From assembly GCF_050337105.1 (NCBI RefSeq), contig NZ_JAKJSQ010000089.1:1-12348 (forward strand): DNA of 12,348 nt. Reading direction: 5' to 3'. The notes beneath the pieces are model-generated. The model worked only from the letters and a program-made list of their open reading frames with translations, did no database searches and was not told where the DNA came from. Below, one piece after another: positions 7,334 to 12,348 of this stretch. This stretch comes from Aliivibrio_A kagoshimensis. GTDB lineage: Bacteria > Pseudomonadota > Gammaproteobacteria > Enterobacterales > Vibrionaceae. The translations under genes were made by a program, and so were the position numbers. How positions within the stretch are numbered: the stretch's first letter is position 1; each line of letters starts with the position of its first letter.

Positions 7334-7538
7334 TTAAAGGGTTTACCAATCTCAGAAATAATTACGTGCGCCAAGTTTACTTTATGCACCGAACTATTGA
7401 AAGCCGATAGAAGCTATCTTAAGTAAACAGATGGGCTATTTAACCCATAAAACCAAAAATCAGTTTCACATCGTCCTTGCACATTGAGTGATCATCTGTG
7501 ACGATTCCTACACAGCGAAAACAGCAAAAGGCTCAATA
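7334..7538. promoter_or_regulatory. divergent hemA / lolB control region
   Basis: About 205 bp between the two divergent operons must carry promoters for both. I could not pick out a convincing -35/-10 pair for either side by eye. Two symmetrical elements stand out: GATAG-AAG-CTATC at 7406-7418, and the near-perfect 18-bp palindrome ATGGGCTATTTAACCCAT at 7431-7448 with one mismatched pair. Either could be a protein-binding site, but no known operator matches. Confidence 0.5.
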
Positions 7539-8150
7539 ATGATCTCAGCCAGTAAAATACTTCGTCCATTTCTCCTCGTATCCTTATCTCTATTAATGGC
7601 CGCATGTACCACAATAAGTACGCAACAGAACAACGTCAACTGGCAACAGCAACAGCAACTCTTAGAACAAATAGATCACTATCAGATTTCAGGAAAACTG
7701 GGGTATACCGCCCCGGAACAACGCCATAGCTTTAATTTTTTGTGGAGCCACTCTCCTCATGAGAGTCAACTCACCTTAACCACTTTCTTAGGTCAATCGG
7801 TCCTTAAAATCACCATTGATGACAGTGGAGCGACAGTTCGCACCCGTGAAGGTGATACCTACAGAGGCCGCGATGCTAGCCAGCTGATATTCGAATTAAC
7901 CAAACTCACCATCCCAATCGAACACCTCAGTGATTGGATGAAAGGGTTACCAACAAATGCAGACAACTACACACTAGACAGCAATAACATTGTTGCTAAC
8001 CTGGATAAAACCTACAATCAAACGCATTGGCAACTTAACTATCAAGCGTACGCTGTCAGTGACACCATACTTCTGCCTCAGAAGATGCAGCTGCAGCAGA
8101 AAAATACCTCATTAAAAATTGTTATATCAAATTGGACCATAGACAAATGA
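7539..8150 (+). CDS. lolB: outer-membrane lipoprotein receptor LolB
   Basis: Receives lipoproteins from the periplasmic carrier LolA and inserts them in the inner leaflet of the outer membrane; it is itself a lipoprotein. The 203-residue product (E. coli about 207) has a signal peptide with lipobox LMAAC, Cys23 followed by Thr-Thr, which fits outer-membrane retention. Family landmarks are DHYQISGKLGY after the signal, TTFLGQSVLKI in the middle (the LG region bears the protruding hydrophobic residue in E. coli), SDWMKGLPTNADNYTL and the C-terminal SNWTIDK. A Gln-rich linker (WQQQQQ) follows the lipobox. The frame opens earlier at a GTG (7488), but the ATG at 7539 with AAAAGG seven bases upstream yields a proper signal peptide. 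The stop overlaps the ispE start (ATGA), so the two are translationally coupled. Confidence 0.95.
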   Translation: MISASKILRPFLLVSLSLLMAACTTISTQQNNVNWQQQQQLLEQIDHYQISGKLGYTAPEQRHSFNFLWSHSPHESQLTLTTFLGQSVLKITIDDSGATVRTREGDTYRGRDASQLIFELTKLTIPIEHLSDWMKGLPTNADNYTLDSNNIVANLDKTYNQTHWQLNYQAYAVSDTILLPQKMQLQQKNTSLKIVISNWTIDK

Positions 8151-9028
8151 GTGCACAACTTCCTTATTTAGGCACCACCGTGTGGCCAGCACCCGCCAAG
8201 CTCAATCTTTTTTTGTACATTACCGGGCAACGAGAGAATGGTTATCACGACCTGCAAACCCTATTTCAGTTTCTTGACCACAGTGATCAACTGACCATCA
8301 CCGCCAACACATCAGGCGAAGTCACCCTGTTACCTGAAATTGAAGGGGTTCCCACTGAACACAACCTCATTTGGCAAGCCGCTACTCTATTACAGCAACA
8401 TAGTCACTGCCGATGGGGAGCAGATATTAAGTTAGACAAGATTTTACCGATGGGAGGAGGCTTAGGCGGAGGATCGTCGGACGCAGCAACTGCATTGGTG
8501 GCGCTTAACCTAATATGGGGTTTAGACCTTAGTGTCGATACCTTAGCCTCTTTAGGGCTAGCGTTAGGAGCGGATGTTCCTGTTTTTGTACGACAGACCG
8601 CCGCCTTTGCTGAAGGTATTGGTGAAGAGATCGTGCCGGCTCAACCAGAAGAGAAGTGGTACCTAGTAATTAAACCGCAGGTAAGTATCTCAACTGCAGA
8701 TATTTTCACTCATCCTCAGCTAACCAGAAATACCCCTAAAAGGTCATTGCAGCAGCTATTAAATGAAAAATACGAAAACGATTGCGAAAAAATAGTAAGA
8801 AGTATTCATCCAGAGGTTGATCACCTTCTTTCTTGGCTGTTAGAATACGCCCCGTCAAGATTGACTGGAACTGGTGCGTGTATTTTTGCTGAATTTTTGA
8901 GCAAACAGGACGCTACTGAGCTTTTTCAATCACTTCCTGACAATGTACATGGATTTATAGCACAAGGAGTCAATACTTCTCCTCTACAATTGGCTGTAAA
9001 ACGTTACATAAACCAAAGTAACAACTAA
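8147..9028 (+). CDS. ispE: 4-diphosphocytidyl-2-C-methyl-D-erythritol kinase
   Basis: GHMP-family kinase of the MEP pathway of isoprenoid synthesis: it phosphorylates the 2-hydroxyl of 4-diphosphocytidyl-2-C-methylerythritol with ATP. It has 293 residues (E. coli 283). Visible are the N-terminal PAPAKLNLFL with the catalytic Lys18, the glycine-rich ATP loop PMGGGLGGGSSDAA (101-114), and LGADVPVF with catalytic Asp143. Near the C-terminus, LTGTGACIFAEF is the third GHMP motif. The frame opens upstream at a TTG (8132), but the ATG at 8147, overlapping the lolB stop by four bases, gives the expected N-terminus. The gene is second in lolB-ispE-prs. Pairing with prs is conserved in gammaproteobacteria and reflects shared transcription rather than a shared pathway. 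Confidence 0.97.
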   Translation: MSAQLPYLGTTVWPAPAKLNLFLYITGQRENGYHDLQTLFQFLDHSDQLTITANTSGEVTLLPEIEGVPTEHNLIWQAATLLQQHSHCRWGADIKLDKILPMGGGLGGGSSDAATALVALNLIWGLDLSVDTLASLGLALGADVPVFVRQTAAFAEGIGEEIVPAQPEEKWYLVIKPQVSISTADIFTHPQLTRNTPKRSLQQLLNEKYENDCEKIVRSIHPEVDHLLSWLLEYAPSRLTGTGACIFAEFLSKQDATELFQSLPDNVHGFIAQGVNTSPLQLAVKRYINQSNN

Positions 9029-9053
9029 CCTACATCACAATTTGACGAACTCT

Positions 9054-9057
9054 GAGG
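9054..9057 (+). promoter_or_regulatory. prs Shine-Dalgarno sequence supporting a GTG start
   Basis: GAGG within CTGAGGTTTTCACC lies eight bases before GTG at 9066. It supports the GTG start over a longer frame beginning at TTG (9042). Confidence 0.75.
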
Positions 9058-9065
9058 TTTTCACC

Positions 9066-10013
9066 GTGCCTGATATGAAGCTTTTCGCTGGTAATGCAAC
9101 ACCTAAACTAGCACAACGCATTGCTGATCGACTATACATCTCACTAGGCGACGCAACTGTGTCTCGCTTTTCTGATGGTGAAGTAGCCGTACAAATAAAT
9201 GAAAATGTTCGTGGTAGTGATGTTTTCATCATTCAGTCTACTTGCGCCCCAACGAATGATAACCTAATGGAACTGGTTGTTATGATTGACGCACTTCGTC
9301 GTGCATCAGCGGGTCGTATTACAGCTGTTATCCCTTACTTTGGTTACGCTCGTCAAGATCGTCGTGTACGTTCTGCTCGTGTGCCAATTACTGCAAAAGT
9401 TATTGCTGACTTCCTTTCTAATGTGGGTGTTGACCGCGTACTAACGGTTGACCTACATGCTGAACAGATTCAAGGCTTCTTCGATGTCCCTGTTGATAAC
9501 ATCTTCGGTACGCCAGTTCTTCTAGAAGATATGCTGGAAAGAGACCTCGAGAACCCTGTCGTTGTTTCTCCTGATATTGGTGGCGTCGTACGTGCTCGTG
9601 CTACTGCTAAACTTCTAAACGAAACCGACATTGCGATTATCGATAAGCGCCGCCCACGTGCGAACGTTTCTGAAGTGATGAACTTAATCGGCGACGTTGA
9701 AGGTCGTGACTGCATCATTGTTGATGACATGATCGATACTGGTGGCACATTATGTAAAGCAGCAGAAGCACTGAAATCTCGTGGTGCTAAGCGCGTATTC
9801 GCTTATGCTACTCACGCCGTATTCTCAGGTTCAGCGGTGAAAAACATCGCCGAATCAGTGATTGATGAAGTCATCATTACTGACTCTATCCCTCTGACAC
9901 CAGAGATGGAAGCGACAGGGAAAGTGAAAGAGCTAACCCTTTCAACCATGCTTGCTGAAGCAATTCGTCGTATTAGCAATGAAGAGTCAATCTCTGCTAT
10001 GTTCGAAAGCTAA
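9066..10013 (+). CDS. prs: ribose-phosphate pyrophosphokinase (PRPP synthetase)
   Basis: Transfers pyrophosphate from ATP to ribose 5-phosphate to make PRPP, the precursor of purine, pyrimidine and pyridine nucleotides, histidine and tryptophan. The product has 315 residues, the same as E. coli Prs, and is nearly identical to it as recalled. Residues of the active site are visible: the ATP-binding RQDRR (96-100), His131 in VDLHAEQ, Lys194 and Arg196 in DKRRPR, and the PRPP loop DDMIDTGGT (220-228). The start is GTG at 9066 (GTG CCT GAT ATG), as I recall for E. coli prs. The gene follows ispE by 37 bp and ends 26 bp before a terminator. Codon use is strongly biased to highly expressed choices (CGT, GGT), unlike lolB and ispE just before it, which fits a high-abundance enzyme and perhaps an added internal promoter. 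Confidence 0.98.
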   Translation: MPDMKLFAGNATPKLAQRIADRLYISLGDATVSRFSDGEVAVQINENVRGSDVFIIQSTCAPTNDNLMELVVMIDALRRASAGRITAVIPYFGYARQDRRVRSARVPITAKVIADFLSNVGVDRVLTVDLHAEQIQGFFDVPVDNIFGTPVLLEDMLERDLENPVVVSPDIGGVVRARATAKLLNETDIAIIDKRRPRANVSEVMNLIGDVEGRDCIIVDDMIDTGGTLCKAAEALKSRGAKRVFAYATHAVFSGSAVKNIAESVIDEVIITDSIPLTPEMEATGKVKELTLSTMLAEAIRRISNEESISAMFES

Positions 10014-10039
10014 ATACTGCTAGCTAGAAAAATTTAAAT

Positions 10040-10066
10040 GCCCTGCTTTTGCGGGGCGTTTTTTTT
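10040..10066 (+). terminator. intrinsic terminator of lolB-ispE-prs
   Basis: GCCCTGC (10040-10046) pairs with GCGGGGC (10051-10057) around a TTTT loop, with one T-G pair; after one G comes a run of eight T (10059-10066). It lies 26 bases after the prs stop codon. Confidence 0.92.
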
Positions 10067-10077
10067 AGTGGTACTAT
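10049..10077 (+). promoter_or_regulatory. candidate sigma-70 promoter of pth-ychF
   Basis: TTGCGG (10049-10054) and TACTAT (10072-10077) are exactly 17 bases apart. Both boxes are imperfect (three of six and four of six). The -35 would lie inside the 3' arm of the prs terminator. A new promoter is expected in this gap because the terminator ahead should stop most read-through. By-eye prediction. Confidence 0.35.
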
Positions 10078-10134
10078 ATCGCGTTTTTTCAAGCATCACG
10101 CCGAGTGCTTGCCTTCAAATAAGAGACTATTAGT

Positions 10135-10725
10135 GTGAGTAATCAAATTCGACTGCTTGTTGGGCTGGCTAATCCAGGTCAAGAGTACGTAAAAACACGC
10201 CATAATGCTGGAGCTTGGGCCGTTGAAGAGCTAGCACGTGTACACAGTACTCAATTGAAAAGTGAAGCTAAGTTTTTTGGCTTAACAGGCCGAATACAGA
10301 CTGATGGGGCTGACTTACGCCTACTGATTCCAACCACGTATATGAACTTATCTGGTAAGGCGATTGCCGCGATGGCGAAGTTTTACCAGATAAAACCAGA
10401 AGAGATTCTGGTGGCTCATGATGAGTTAGATCTTCCTCCTGGTGTCGCTAAAATAAAAAAAGGTGGCGGTCATGGCGGACATAATGGATTACGAGACACC
10501 ATTAGCAAGCTTGCTAATGTAAAAGACTTCTATCGACTTCGTGTTGGTATTGGTCACCCTGGCCATAAAGATAAAGTGGTGGGTTTTGTTCTTGGCAAAG
10601 CACCAACGAAAGAGCAAGAGCTAATCGACGCTTCCATTGATGAAGCCGTTCGGTGTCTTGATATATTATTAAAAGACGGTTTGAGTAAAGCGCAAAATCG
10701 TCTACATTCATTCAAAGCAGAATAG
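10135..10725 (+). CDS. pth: peptidyl-tRNA hydrolase
   Basis: Releases peptides from peptidyl-tRNAs that drop off the ribosome, recycling the tRNA; essential in E. coli. It has 196 residues (E. coli 194). The core GLANPG (Asn13), TRHNAGAW (catalytic His23), PTTYMNLSGK and HDELDLPPG (Asp96) match the family, and GGGHGGHNGL (the loop with the conserved Asn) and GIGHPG follow. The start is GTG at 10135, with a weak AAGAGA ribosome-binding site about nine bases ahead; no in-frame ATG gives the standard N-terminus. It is followed after 20 bp by ychF, the widely conserved pth-ychF pair, which suggests co-transcription and a joint link to translation. In E. coli two other genes (dauA, ychH) lie between prs and pth; here only a terminator and a short gap do. 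Confidence 0.97.
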   Translation: MSNQIRLLVGLANPGQEYVKTRHNAGAWAVEELARVHSTQLKSEAKFFGLTGRIQTDGADLRLLIPTTYMNLSGKAIAAMAKFYQIKPEEILVAHDELDLPPGVAKIKKGGGHGGHNGLRDTISKLANVKDFYRLRVGIGHPGHKDKVVGFVLGKAPTKEQELIDASIDEAVRCLDILLKDGLSKAQNRLHSFKAE

Positions 10726-10745
10726 TAACTAAAAGGTTTCATAGC

Positions 10746-11837
10746 ATGGGTTTTAAATGCGGTATCGTTGGTCTACCTAACGTTGGCAAATCAACACTTT
10801 TCAACGCACTCACAAAAGCGGGAATTGAAGCAGCAAACTTTCCCTTTTGTACGATTGAACCAAATACGGGTGTGGTTCCAGTTCCCGATCTTCGCCTTGA
10901 CGCGTTAGCAGAAATTGTTAGCCCAGAGCGCATTCTTCCAACGACAATGGAATTTGTAGATATTGCAGGCCTAGTCGCTGGTGCCTCAAAAGGTGAAGGA
11001 CTGGGGAATAAATTTCTAGCTAACATCCGTGAAACTGACGCGATTGGTCACGTTGTACGCTGTTTTGAAGATGAAAACATCATTCACGTAGCGGGGAAAA
11101 TATCCCCTCTTGATGATATCGAAATCATCAATTTAGAATTGGCGCTTGCGGATCTCGATTCGTGTGAGCGTGCAATCTTCCGCCAAACTAAAAAGGCAAA
11201 AGGTGGCGATCAAGACGCTAAATTTGAAATTTCGGTGCTAGAAAAGTTACTGCCTATCCTTACCGATGGTGGTATGGCTCGCGCTGTTACTCTTAGCAAA
11301 GAAGAGTTAGCATCGGTTGCTTACCTAAACTTCTTAACGCTAAAACCCACCATGTACATTGCAAACGTGGCTGAAGATGGATTTGAAAATAATCCATATT
11401 TGGATCAAGTACGTGTATTCGCTGAAGCAGAAAACAACGTTGTTGTACCTGTGTGTGCTGCCATCGAGTCAGAGATGTCAGAACTAGACGATGAAGATCG
11501 TGCTGAGTTTTTAGCCGACATGGGCATTGAAGAGCCAGGGCTTAACCGAGTGATCCGCTCTGGTTACGACCTATTAACCCTACAGACCTACTTTACGGCA
11601 GGTGTTAAAGAAGTACGTGCTTGGACTATCCCAATCGGTGCAACTGCACCGCAATCTGCGGGTAAAATTCACACTGACTTTGAAAAAGGCTTCATCCGTG
11701 CTGAAGTGGTTGGTTATGATCACTTTATCGAGTTCAACGGTGAAAGTGGTGCAAAAGAAGCGGGTAAATGGCGTCTAGAAGGTAAAGATTACATCGTTAA
11801 AGATGGCGATGTGGTCCATTTCCGTTTCAACGTGTAA
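10746..11837 (+). CDS. ychF: redox-regulated, ribosome-binding ATPase YchF (OLA1/Obg family)
   Basis: TRAFAC-class P-loop NTPase that binds 50S/70S ribosomes and prefers ATP to GTP; in E. coli it acts as a negative factor in the oxidative-stress response. The 363 residues equal E. coli YchF. The P-loop GLPNVGKST is at 9-17, the G3 motif DIAG at 72-75 followed by the glycine-rich GASKGEGLGNKF. In place of the GTP-specific NKxD, the G4 motif reads NVAE (207-210), the family change linked to ATP preference. A helical domain occupies about 120-200 and the TGS domain the last 85 residues or so (from TYFTAG). The ribosome-binding site AAAAGG (10731-10736) sits nine bases before the ATG. A terminator follows the stop after 17 bases. 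Confidence 0.97.
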   Translation: MGFKCGIVGLPNVGKSTLFNALTKAGIEAANFPFCTIEPNTGVVPVPDLRLDALAEIVSPERILPTTMEFVDIAGLVAGASKGEGLGNKFLANIRETDAIGHVVRCFEDENIIHVAGKISPLDDIEIINLELALADLDSCERAIFRQTKKAKGGDQDAKFEISVLEKLLPILTDGGMARAVTLSKEELASVAYLNFLTLKPTMYIANVAEDGFENNPYLDQVRVFAEAENNVVVPVCAAIESEMSELDDEDRAEFLADMGIEEPGLNRVIRSGYDLLTLQTYFTAGVKEVRAWTIPIGATAPQSAGKIHTDFEKGFIRAEVVGYDHFIEFNGESGAKEAGKWRLEGKDYIVKDGDVVHFRFNV

Positions 11838-11854
11838 CGCGTAAAAAGTTCAAA

Positions 11855-11884
11855 AAACAAGCCAGCATAATTGCTGGCTTTTTT
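11855..11884 (+). terminator. intrinsic terminator of pth-ychF
   Basis: AAGCCAGCA (11859-11867) pairs perfectly with TGCTGGCTT (11872-11880) around a TAAT loop, followed by four further T. An A run lies upstream (11852-11857), so it could also act in the other direction. Confidence 0.92.
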
Positions 11885-12109
11885 ACAATTAGAAATCTGA
11901 ATAATTCGTCCCTTATGCCCTTTTTTGCTAATAATTGCATCAGGTTGATTAATTTGCGTTCGAACAACTCAGGAATCGCGATTTATTCAAAAAAAATGTT
12001 GACGCATCAGACGTAGATGAGCATAATGCGCACCGTTCTTGCTACTGTCTTCGCAATGAAATTTGTTGCGTTCTACCATAAAATACAGTAAAAAATTGCA
12101 AGTAACATT
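11885..12109. other. region between ychF terminator and tRNA operon
   Basis: No gene seen. It holds two short perfect palindromes, GTTCGAAC (11958-11965) and AATCGCGATT (11974-11983), then an A-rich stretch, a strong promoter at 11999-12027 and a leader of about 75 nt before the first tRNA. The leader carries a small possible hairpin (CGCAA at 12052-12056 with TTGCG at 12066-12070). Confidence 0.6.
11999..12027 (+). promoter_or_regulatory. strong sigma-70 promoter of the tRNA operon
   Basis: TTGACG (11999-12004) and CATAAT (12022-12027) are 17 bases apart, each one base off consensus. The -10 box is followed by GCGCACC, a GC-rich discriminator typical of stable-RNA promoters under stringent (ppGpp) control, and the -35 is preceded by an AT-rich stretch (TTATTCAAAAAAAATG) that may work as an UP element. 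Transcription should begin near 12034. Confidence 0.75.
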
Positions 12110-12186
12110 GGCTACTTAGCTCAGCTGGTTAGAGCACATCACTCATAATGATGGGGTCACAGGTTCAAATCCCGTAGTAGCCACCA
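12110..12186 (+). tRNA. tRNA-Met (CAT), elongator
   Basis: A 77-nt gene with encoded CCA. The acceptor stem GGCTACT pairs with AGTAGCC, the D arm is GCTC/GAGC, and the anticodon stem-loop CATCA-CTCATAA-TGATG has CAT at 12144-12146. The T loop is TTCAAAT. It is nearly identical to the E. coli elongator tRNA-Met (metT/metU) as recalled. The first pair is G-C, so it is not the initiator, which has an unpaired first base. Confidence 0.97.
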
Positions 12187-12235
12187 TATACAATTTTTGT
12201 TGTCTGAAAATGAGAGCAAAATATAAAAGAATAAT

Positions 12236-12320
12236 GCGGGAGTGGCGGAATTGGTAGACGCACCAGATTTAGGTTCTGGCGCCGCAAGGTGTGAGAGTTC
12301 AAGTCTCTCCTTCCGCACCA
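12236..12320 (+). tRNA. tRNA-Leu (TAG)
   Basis: An 85-nt class II tRNA with encoded CCA. The acceptor stem GCGGGAG pairs with CTTCCGC, including one G-T pair. The anticodon stem-loop CCAGA-TTTAGGT-TCTGG has TAG at 12270-12272. A long variable arm (GCGCCGCAAGGTGT) marks Leu. It closely resembles E. coli leuW and lies 49 bp after tRNA-Met in the same operon. Confidence 0.97.
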
Positions 12321-12329
12321 TTATTCAGT

Positions 12330-12348
12330 AGGGTTATCGCCAAGCGGT
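12330..12348 (+). tRNA. tRNA-Gln, 5' part only (cut by the window edge)
   Basis: AGGGTTA is followed by TCGCCAAGCGGT, which matches the position-8/9 and D-arm sequence of tRNA-Gln genes. The start at 12330 is set by placing T at the conserved position 8 (12337). The anticodon lies beyond the window. The context supports Gln: E. coli has Met-Leu-Gln in this order (metT-leuW-glnU). It lies 9 bp after tRNA-Leu. Confidence 0.75.

Noticed and set aside
7488..7538. GTG-initiated N-terminal extension of LolB
   Set aside because: It would put 17 polar residues before the signal peptide. The ATG at 7539 has AAAAGG ahead of it and gives a proper lipoprotein signal.
8132..8146. TTG start for IspE
   Set aside because: The ATG at 8147 overlaps the lolB stop as ATGA and gives the standard N-terminus; TTG has no ribosome-binding site.
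8992..9010. PurR-box-like AAACGTT near the end of ispE, before prs
   Set aside because: Only the seven-base core matches; the flanks do not fit the PurR consensus. PurR control of prs is known in E. coli, but this site is too weak to call.
9042..9065. TTG start for Prs with eight more residues
   Set aside because: The GTG at 9066 reproduces the E. coli N-terminus exactly and has GAGG at the right distance.
3000..12000. Search for mobile elements, CRISPR, toxin-antitoxin or defence genes
   Set aside because: All long frames belong to known housekeeping families in a conserved order, and no transposase, integrase or regularly spaced repeat was seen.

Overview
The window looks like a core chromosomal segment of a Vibrio or a close member of the Vibrionaceae (Gammaproteobacteria). 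The reasons are the very high similarity to enterobacterial housekeeping proteins, a moderate GC content, a NutA-type lipoprotein 5'-nucleotidase, and the gene order nucleotidase - kdsA - sirB1 - sirB2 - prmC - prfA - hemA <> lolB - ispE - prs - pth - ychF - tRNAs. I recall the same order from Vibrio cholerae. No database search was run, so the genus is an inference from recalled sequences.

Layout. On the minus strand (65-1726) lies a lipoprotein 5'-nucleotidase/UDP-sugar hydrolase with its own upstream region. Next to it is a compact six-gene minus-strand operon read hemA (7333) -> prfA -> prmC -> sirB2 -> sirB1 -> kdsA (2039), closed by a clear intrinsic terminator at 1979-2007. Divergent from hemA, across about 205 bp, the plus-strand operon lolB-ispE-prs runs from 7539 to 10013 and ends at a terminator at 10040-10066. 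A second plus-strand pair, pth-ychF (10135-11837), ends at a terminator at 11855-11884. A strong stable-RNA promoter (11999-12027) then leads into a tRNA operon: elongator tRNA-Met(CAT), tRNA-Leu(TAG) and a truncated tRNA-Gln at the right edge. This is the start of the same Met-Leu-Gln order as the E. coli metT-leuW-glnU cluster.

How the genes fit together. The region supplies translation (RF1 and PrmC, the enzyme that methylates it; Pth, which recycles peptidyl-tRNA; YchF, a ribosome-associated ATPase; tRNAs), precursors (glutamate-derived haem via HemA, isoprenoids via IspE, PRPP via Prs) and the envelope (KDO-8-phosphate via KdsA, lipoprotein insertion via LolB, nucleotide salvage via NutA/UshA). 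HemA uses glutamyl-tRNA, which links tetrapyrrole synthesis to the tRNA pool. The neighbours are tightly packed, with 1- to 4-bp overlaps at prfA/prmC and lolB/ispE and a 3-bp gap at sirB2/sirB1, so co-transcription and coupled translation are likely.

I see no mobile element, CRISPR array, defence system or new gene cluster. The items worth a second look are small: a perfect 14-bp tandem repeat at the left edge, symmetrical sequences in the hemA/lolB and pre-tRNA gaps, a probable promoter for pth overlapping the prs terminator, weak or absent Shine-Dalgarno sequences in the hemA operon, and two conserved genes of unsettled function (sirB2, sirB1).
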